A stretch of 18,247 bases of DNA from JANXVY01 sp031365425. Its GTDB lineage: Bacteria; Pseudomonadota; Alphaproteobacteria; Rhizobiales; Hyphomicrobiaceae. The notes beneath the pieces are model-generated. The model was not told where the DNA came from and ran no database searches. It saw only the letters and a program-made list of their open reading frames with translations. The DNA lies in NCBI GenBank assembly GCA_031365425.1, contig JANLYB010000270.1, positions 1 through 18,247 on the forward strand, given 5' to 3'. The stretch's first letter is position 1, and each line of letters starts with the position of its first letter. This document shows, in pieces, positions 14,299 through 18,247 of this stretch. Both the position numbers and the translations under genes were made by a program.

Positions 14299-15204
14299 TC
14301 ACTCCTGCTCGCTCGCACCCAGCGCCCGCACCAGTATCTGCACGTCCCCGCCGAGTCCCACAAAGCTGCGCGGCATCCCGATCTTTGCCCCTGCCGCGTC
14401 GGCGGCATGCAGCGCATAAAGCTGCGACCACCCAGCGCCGGGCTTCACCTCCGGCTGCTCCCTCAATCCCTTCGCCACATACCCCGCCAGCCGGTCTATC
14501 GCACCATCGCCCAGCGCATAAAAATCCTCGCCCTGCGCCCGCGCCAGCGTGGCGAGCGTCACCAGCGGCATCAACGCAAACACATGCCCCTGCAGCGCCT
14601 TCTCCTTGCGCACCAACTCCACCGCCAACGCCCCATCCGCCCCAATCTCGCGCGCGGCCTCCTCGGCAATCCCCCGCGCCGCCTCCCAATGCCGGTCACT
14701 CCCGGCCGCCATGCCCACGGCACCAAGTCCCAGCCCCAACCAATACCGATGGCTCCCGGGCAACTTCGCCTTCTCGTTCGCCATGTCTGCAAACTCGATC
14801 AACCACTGCTCGATCATCCCGCGCTGCTTGTACGACGGAAATGACCGCACTTTAAGGTACGCCAACGCTAACTGCGCGAATTGGACGTTTCGCATATTCT
14901 CTGACATCGACGCTCCAAGTGAGAGGGTCTGCTCACTATTGGCGAGCGTCGCAAGCAGCGCCGCAGCACATTTGCCAGCATCGTATGACACTGCCTGCCC
15001 TGGCCGTTTCCACGCCAAGTCAGCGTCTTCCGTCAGCCGATCACCCGCGATTATTTCGTACGCACCAAGTGCGGTCTCTTGCTCACCCGATGAACGCTCA
15101 CGCGGCGTCATCTCGTCATAGGTCGGCCAACACTCCGCCCGCACCGGCCCGGCGCCCAGCAGCACCAGCACCGCTACCCAAACCCTCAAGCCCGCCATAC
15201 GCAT
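14299..15204 (-). CDS. Secreted alginate-lyase-fold protein
   Basis: A 301-residue exported protein resembling the AlgL (polysaccharide lyase 5) alpha-barrel family. It has a clear signal peptide (about 1-24, VWVAVLVLLGAGPVRA). The family pattern is visible in SHRYWLGLGLGAVG (151-164), then IGADGALAVELVRKEKAL (187-204) and FALMPLVTLATLAR (209-222). In AlgL-type enzymes, as I recall them, the sites are Asn-His and Arg with a Tyr seven residues later. Here the His is kept (H152) and the Arg is likely R199, but the Asn position is Ser (S151) and the Tyr position is Gly (G206). It may therefore be inactive or act on another substrate. Starts at GTG 15207, ATG 15204 and ATG 15198 are all possible. 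A GTCCCAAA repeat ends 10 bases before the ATG at 15204. Confidence 0.8.
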   Translation of the reverse strand: MRMAGLRVWVAVLVLLGAGPVRAECWPTYDEMTPRERSSGEQETALGAYEIIAGDRLTEDADLAWKRPGQAVSYDAGKCAAALLATLANSEQTLSLGASMSENMRNVQFAQLALAYLKVRSFPSYKQRGMIEQWLIEFADMANEKAKLPGSHRYWLGLGLGAVGMAAGSDRHWEAARGIAEEAAREIGADGALAVELVRKEKALQGHVFALMPLVTLATLARAQGEDFYALGDGAIDRLAGYVAKGLREQPEVKPGAGWSQLYALHAADAAGAKIGMPRSFVGLGGDVQILVRALGASEQE

Positions 15205-15214
15205 CACTTTCTTT

Positions 15215-15256
15215 GTCCCAAAAAGAGGGGGAGTTCGAGGGGTTACTCCTCGAATG
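15215..15256. repeat. GTCCCAAA repeat copy in the leader of the lyase-fold gene
   Basis: GTCCCAAAAAGAGGGG (15215-15230) is followed by GAG and the perfect hairpin TTCGAGG (15234-15240) / CCTCGAA (15248-15254). The first 16 bases are identical to the copy at 17384. Read on the minus strand it is a hairpin, a C-rich stretch, TTTTT, GGGAC and then a gene start. It lies 14 bp downstream of epmB and might also end that transcript, though nine bases separate the stem from the T-run. Confidence 0.65.
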
Positions 15257-15270
15257 GCCGCCCACCGCCC

Positions 15271-16314
15271 TCATCGACGCCCCATCACATCCTCATACCG
15301 ATGCACGCCCCCGCTTGCATCCGTCACCCGATACCCGCCGACCCCATCCGCCACCACATTCCCCGACCCAATCGGAACCTTCCCATACGCACCTGGAATA
15401 TCGAGCACATACGTTGGCTGAGCAATCCCCGACAAGCGGCCACGCAACTCCCGCATCATCGCCTGCCCCCGCGCAATCGTCGTGCGAAAATGCGCCGTCC
15501 CCGGCGCCAGATCGCCATGATGCAGATAATACGGCGTCACGCGAGCCTCGACGAATGCCCGCATCAATGTTTCCAGCGTCGCCGCATCGTCATTCACGCC
15601 TGCGAGCAGCACCGTCTGACTGACGAGCACGATCCCAGCATCCGCCAGCCGCGCCAAAGCCGCCCGCGCCGCCGTCGTCAGCTCTCGCGCATGATTGGCG
15701 TGAATCCCGACATACACCGCCTTGCCCGCCACCTTCAGCGCCGCCACCAGTTCGTCGCTCACCCGCTCTGGCGACACCACCGGCACTCGCGTATGCCAGC
15801 GGATCACCTTGACGTGCTCAATCGCCCCCAGCGCCGCGCCGATCTCGGCAATCCGCCGCGGCGACAAGATCAGCGGATCGCCGCCGGTGACGATGACCTC
15901 CCAAACCTCTGAATGCTCCCGGATATACTCAACCGCCCGTGCGATCTCCTCGGCCCCAAGCGTTGTCCCCGCTCCCGGCCCCACCATCTCGCGCCGGAAA
16001 CAAAACCGGCAGTACACCGGACACACACCTGACACCTTGAACAGCACGCGGTCGCGATACCGGTGCACCAGGCCCGGCACCACCGTCTTATCGTGATCCC
16101 CAATCGGATCGGCCATCTCGGCTGAATGCACGTCCAGCTCACGCGGATCAGGAATGAACTGCAGCCCAATCGGATCGCTCGCGTCCCCCGGTACGATCAG
16201 TTCCGCCATAGCGGGCGAGACCGCCACCGCGTACCGCGCCGCCACAGACGACAGTTCATCGGCCCGCTCCCGCGCAACCAGCCCCGCCTCCAGCAACTGC
16301 CCTATGGTGTTCAT
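15271..16314 (-). CDS. epmB: EF-P (R)-beta-lysine pathway lysine 2,3-aminomutase
   Basis: Radical SAM, PLP-dependent enzyme converting L-alpha-lysine to beta-lysine, the donor for EF-P modification. The 347-residue protein has the cluster motif CPVYCRFCFRR (C98, C102, C105). It also has VIVTGGDPLILS, the IRWHTRVPVV segment and the PLP-binding lysine in GAYGKVPIG (K312). GAYGKVP is closer to clostridial-type KamA (GGGGKIP) than to E. coli EpmB. The position beside epmA and efp argues for the EpmB role. It is co-directional with epmA with a 19-bp gap, so they form an operon. GGTGGG precedes the ATG at 16314. Free beta-lysine synthesis in a catabolic or osmolyte role is a less likely alternative. 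Confidence 0.92.
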   Translation of the reverse strand: MNTIGQLLEAGLVARERADELSSVAARYAVAVSPAMAELIVPGDASDPIGLQFIPDPRELDVHSAEMADPIGDHDKTVVPGLVHRYRDRVLFKVSGVCPVYCRFCFRREMVGPGAGTTLGAEEIARAVEYIREHSEVWEVIVTGGDPLILSPRRIAEIGAALGAIEHVKVIRWHTRVPVVSPERVSDELVAALKVAGKAVYVGIHANHARELTTAARAALARLADAGIVLVSQTVLLAGVNDDAATLETLMRAFVEARVTPYYLHHGDLAPGTAHFRTTIARGQAMMRELRGRLSGIAQPTYVLDIPGAYGKVPIGSGNVVADGVGGYRVTDASGGVHRYEDVMGRR

Positions 16315-16333
16315 AAGCCCACCAAATTTTCCA

Positions 16334-17371
16334 TTATGAGAACAGCGGCGTCCATATCACCTGCTCTACCCGCTCAGCCCCGCTCGCCAGCATCACCAGC
16401 CGGTCAAACCCCATCGCACAGCCACTCGCCTCAGGCATCACCGCCACCGCAGCAAGAAAATCCTCATCAATCGGATACCGCTCGCCATACCGCGCCTGTT
16501 TGAGTTGCATCTCCTCTTGGAGGTTTGTCCGCTGAACGTCCGCATCCGTCAACTCAGAAAACCCGTTCGCGACCTCGACCCCGCATACATACAGCTCAAA
16601 CCGTTCCGCCACTCGCGTATCCCGCACCGACCGTTTCGCCAGCGCCGCCTCGCTCGCGGGATAATCGCACAGCAGCGTCGCCCGCCCGATGCCCAGCCGC
16701 GGCTCGATCCGCTCCGTCAGCACCCGCGCAAAGATGTCTGCCCAACTATAATCCGCACCGACCCGCACCCCCTGTGCATCGGCAGCCTGCGCCAATCCGT
16801 CCCGGTCCCCGACGGTCGCGAACAGATCAATCCCCGCGTACCGCGAGAACGCCTCGGCGACGGTCACCCGCTCCGGTTCCACACGAGGATCGCACGTCAC
16901 CCCGCGATGGGACACCCACTTGGTGCCTGCCGTCTCAGCCGCCAGCGCCAGCAACGCTGCGCAATCGGCCATCATCGCCTCATACCCCGTTCCCGCCCGA
17001 TACCACTCCAGCATCGTGAACTCGTTCGCATGCAGCCCACCCGTTTCCCGGTTCCGAAACACCGGCGCAAACGCACAGATCCGCTCCTCACCCGCCGCCA
17101 GCAGCTTCTTCATCGCAAATTCCGGCGACGTATGCAGATAGAGCGGCGTCCGGCTCAAATCAGTCCCAATCCGCTCAGTTGCAAAGGCATGCAGATGCGC
17201 CTCGTTCCCCGGCGACACCTGCAGGCACCCCGGCTCCACCTCGATGAACCCAGACTGCGCGAACCACCCCCGCAACGCCGCCTTGATCGCCGCCCGCGCC
17301 AGCAGGAAACCACGCCGGTCGCCATGCCGCCCCTTATCCCACCACGGCGTTTGAATGGCTTTCAGTGTCAT
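16334..17371 (-). CDS. epmA: EF-P--(R)-beta-lysine ligase
   Basis: Class II lysyl-tRNA synthetase paralogue that adenylates (R)-beta-lysine and transfers it to EF-P Lys34 rather than to tRNA. At 345 residues it holds only the catalytic domain and lacks the N-terminal anticodon-binding domain of LysRS. Motif 2 is FRNRETGGLHANEFTMLEWY (105-124). Motif 3 is SGCAMGFDRL with R324. The Ala in that motif (A319) aligns with what I recall as E. coli EpmA Ala298, where LysRS has Gly; this supports beta-lysine specificity. It heads the epmA-epmB operon and diverges from efp across a 228-bp spacer. AGGAAG lies just upstream of the ATG at 17371, immediately after a GTCCCAAA repeat. Confidence 0.94.
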   Translation of the reverse strand: MTLKAIQTPWWDKGRHGDRRGFLLARAAIKAALRGWFAQSGFIEVEPGCLQVSPGNEAHLHAFATERIGTDLSRTPLYLHTSPEFAMKKLLAAGEERICAFAPVFRNRETGGLHANEFTMLEWYRAGTGYEAMMADCAALLALAAETAGTKWVSHRGVTCDPRVEPERVTVAEAFSRYAGIDLFATVGDRDGLAQAADAQGVRVGADYSWADIFARVLTERIEPRLGIGRATLLCDYPASEAALAKRSVRDTRVAERFELYVCGVEVANGFSELTDADVQRTNLQEEMQLKQARYGERYPIDEDFLAAVAVMPEASGCAMGFDRLVMLASGAERVEQVIWTPLFS

Positions 17372-17383
17372 TGGCTTCCTTGA

Positions 17384-17425
17384 GTCCCAAAAAGAGGGGA
17401 GTTTGATGGGGCACCCCTGAAGCGG
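17384..17425. repeat. GTCCCAAA repeat copy in the epmA leader
   Basis: GTCCCAAAAAGAGGGG (17384-17399) is identical to the start of the copy at 15215. It continues AGTTTGATGGGG, against GAGTTCGAGGGG in that copy: one gap and two substitutions. A GGGG-CA-CCCC hairpin follows. It ends 12 bases before the epmA ATG, almost the same distance and the same orientation as at the lyase-fold gene. Confidence 0.65.
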
Positions 17426-17427
17426 GT

Positions 17428-17445
17428 TAAGGGCGGCAGCCCTTA
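17428..17445. other. Perfect 7-bp hairpin in the epmA-efp spacer
   Basis: TAAGGGC (17428-17434) and GCCCTTA (17439-17445) flank the loop GGCA. It lies between the divergent genes, next to the GTCCCAAA repeat. It may be part of that repeat, or an operator. No T-run follows on either strand. Confidence 0.4.
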
Positions 17446-17491
17446 TCGCGTCAGCGAGTTGGATCTATCCATGCGCGCGAAACCGCCACCC

Positions 17492-17520
17492 TTGGCCAAA
17501 TCGTCCGAACCGGCTATGAC
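17492..17520 (+). promoter_or_regulatory. Candidate efp promoter
   Basis: TTGGCC (17492-17497) and TATGAC (17515-17520) are separated by exactly 17 bases and face efp. The transcript would carry a leader of about 70 bases. Each box matches the consensus at four positions, so it is plausible but not strong. Confidence 0.4.
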
Positions 17521-17599
17521 ACGGCCTCAAACACCCCCTATTCGAGGCCGACGCTCAACCCGACGCGCTCCGCCGAATTGGAAGCAACGGAGAACGAAC

Positions 17600-18169
17600 G
17601 TGGTCAAAGTTATTGCAAGCACGGTCCGCAAAGGCAACGTCCTGGATTTGAACGGTAAGCTCGCCGTCGTCATGACGGCTGAAAACATCCACCCTGGCAA
17701 GGGCACGCCGGTGACGCATCTGGAACTGCGCCGCATCGCCGACGGCGTGAAGGTCACCGAACGTTATCGCACCACCGACCAGGTCGAGCGCGCGTACCTC
17801 GACGAACAGAAGTACAGCTACATGTACGAAGACGAGATGGGCTTTAACTTCATGCAGCCCGAGAGCTTCGAGCAGATCTCGGTCAGCAAGGACGTGCTCG
17901 GCGATTCAGCCAAGTGGCTCGCCGACGGCATGATCTGCTCGGTCGCCCTCTTCGAAGGCAAAGCCGTCTCGATCGAACTCCCCGCCCGCGTCACCCTCGA
18001 AATCGTCGAAGCCGACCCGGTCGTGAAGGGCCAGACCGCCTCGTCGTCCTACAAGCCGGCCAAACTCGAAAACGGCGCCCGTATCATGGTCCCGCCACAC
18101 GTCGGCACCGGCACCCGCGTCGTCATCATGACCGAAGACGGCAGCTACGTCGAACGCGCGAAGGACTAA
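17600..18169 (+). CDS. efp: Elongation factor P
   Basis: Binds between the ribosomal P and E sites and rescues stalling at consecutive prolines. The 189-residue product starts MVKVIASTVRKGNVLDLNGK, has the modification loop AENIHPGKGTPVTH with K34, and ends SYVERAKD, a full-length alphaproteobacterial EF-P with three OB-like domains. K34 is the residue beta-lysylated by EpmA; both modifying enzymes are encoded next door. The start is the GTG at 17600, preceded at six bases by GGAGA. The frame runs upstream to 17459, but that Arg/Pro-rich extension is not part of the family. A palindromic repeat follows the stop codon after about 25 bp. Confidence 0.97.
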   Translation: MVKVIASTVRKGNVLDLNGKLAVVMTAENIHPGKGTPVTHLELRRIADGVKVTERYRTTDQVERAYLDEQKYSYMYEDEMGFNFMQPESFEQISVSKDVLGDSAKWLADGMICSVALFEGKAVSIELPARVTLEIVEADPVVKGQTASSSYKPAKLENGARIMVPPHVGTGTRVVIMTEDGSYVERAKD

Positions 18170-18193
18170 GCCTCATCTGACCGGAAGCGAGCA

Positions 18194-18240
18194 CTCCCCC
18201 CCTCTCCCCCTGGGGAGCGGGTCGGGGTGAGGGGTGATCC
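18194..18240. repeat. CTCCCC/GGGGAG palindromic repeat after efp
   Basis: CTCCCCCTGGGGAG (18203-18216) is a perfect palindromic core, followed by a GGGGTGAGGGG segment. It matches the reverse complement of the copy at 3324-3358. It lies 25-70 bp after the efp stop codon, where it may help end transcription. It may be cut off by the window edge. Confidence 0.6.
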
Positions 18241-18247
18241 CCCAATT

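Noticed and set aside
17459..17599. 47-residue N-terminal extension of EF-P
   Set aside because: EF-P homologues begin at the GTG at 17600, which has a good ribosome binding site. The extension is Arg/Pro-rich and contains the candidate promoter.

Overview
The window is a GC-rich stretch of an alphaproteobacterial chromosome, made of housekeeping and envelope genes. The order topA, rnr, DUF983, Nudix, rpmG on one strand, then divK-pleD on the other, then DUF3572 and a ROK kinase, is typical of Alphaproteobacteria. So are DivK, PleD and the DUF1849/EipB periplasmic protein. I see no rRNA or tRNA gene, CRISPR array, transposase, integrase or phage gene. Genus cannot be decided from the sequence.

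Layout. 42-275 (-): small unknown protein, divergent from topA. 540-7448 (+): DNA topoisomerase I, a 358-bp repeat-filled spacer, RNase R, DUF983 zinc-ribbon membrane protein, Nudix hydrolase and ribosomal protein L33. 7449-8075: a 627-bp stretch with no convincing gene but a strong nested inverted repeat. 8076-9859 (-): divK then pleD, the polar differentiation response regulators. 10066-11276 (+): DUF3572 protein and a fructokinase-like ROK kinase, stop-start coupled. 11410-11751 (-): orphan two-helix membrane protein in AT-richer DNA with a near-perfect ribosome binding site. 11910-12776 (-): EipB. 12925-14174 (+): RidA-like protein and glycerophosphodiester phosphodiesterase, stop-start coupled. 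14299-15204 (-): secreted alginate-lyase-fold protein. 15271-17371 (-): epmA then epmB (lysine 2,3-aminomutase type). 17600-18169 (+): elongation factor P.

How the genes work together. EpmB makes (R)-beta-lysine and EpmA attaches it to EF-P Lys34. All three are encoded side by side, and EF-P here keeps Lys34 in its PGKG loop. DivK and PleD form a cell-cycle and cyclic-di-GMP signalling pair. TopA, RNase R and L33 are general information-processing functions.

Spacers carry several families of short palindromic repeats: CCCCTGGGG type, AGCGAAGGCT type, GCAATA/TATTGC double hairpins, a GGTTGGGTT 105-bp inverted repeat, and a GTCCCAAA family. Two well-matched copies of the last lie just upstream of the start codons of two minus-strand genes. 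No complete novel system is evident. The best leads are that leader repeat, the 7449-8075 region, the orphan membrane protein and the lyase-fold protein with altered catalytic positions.
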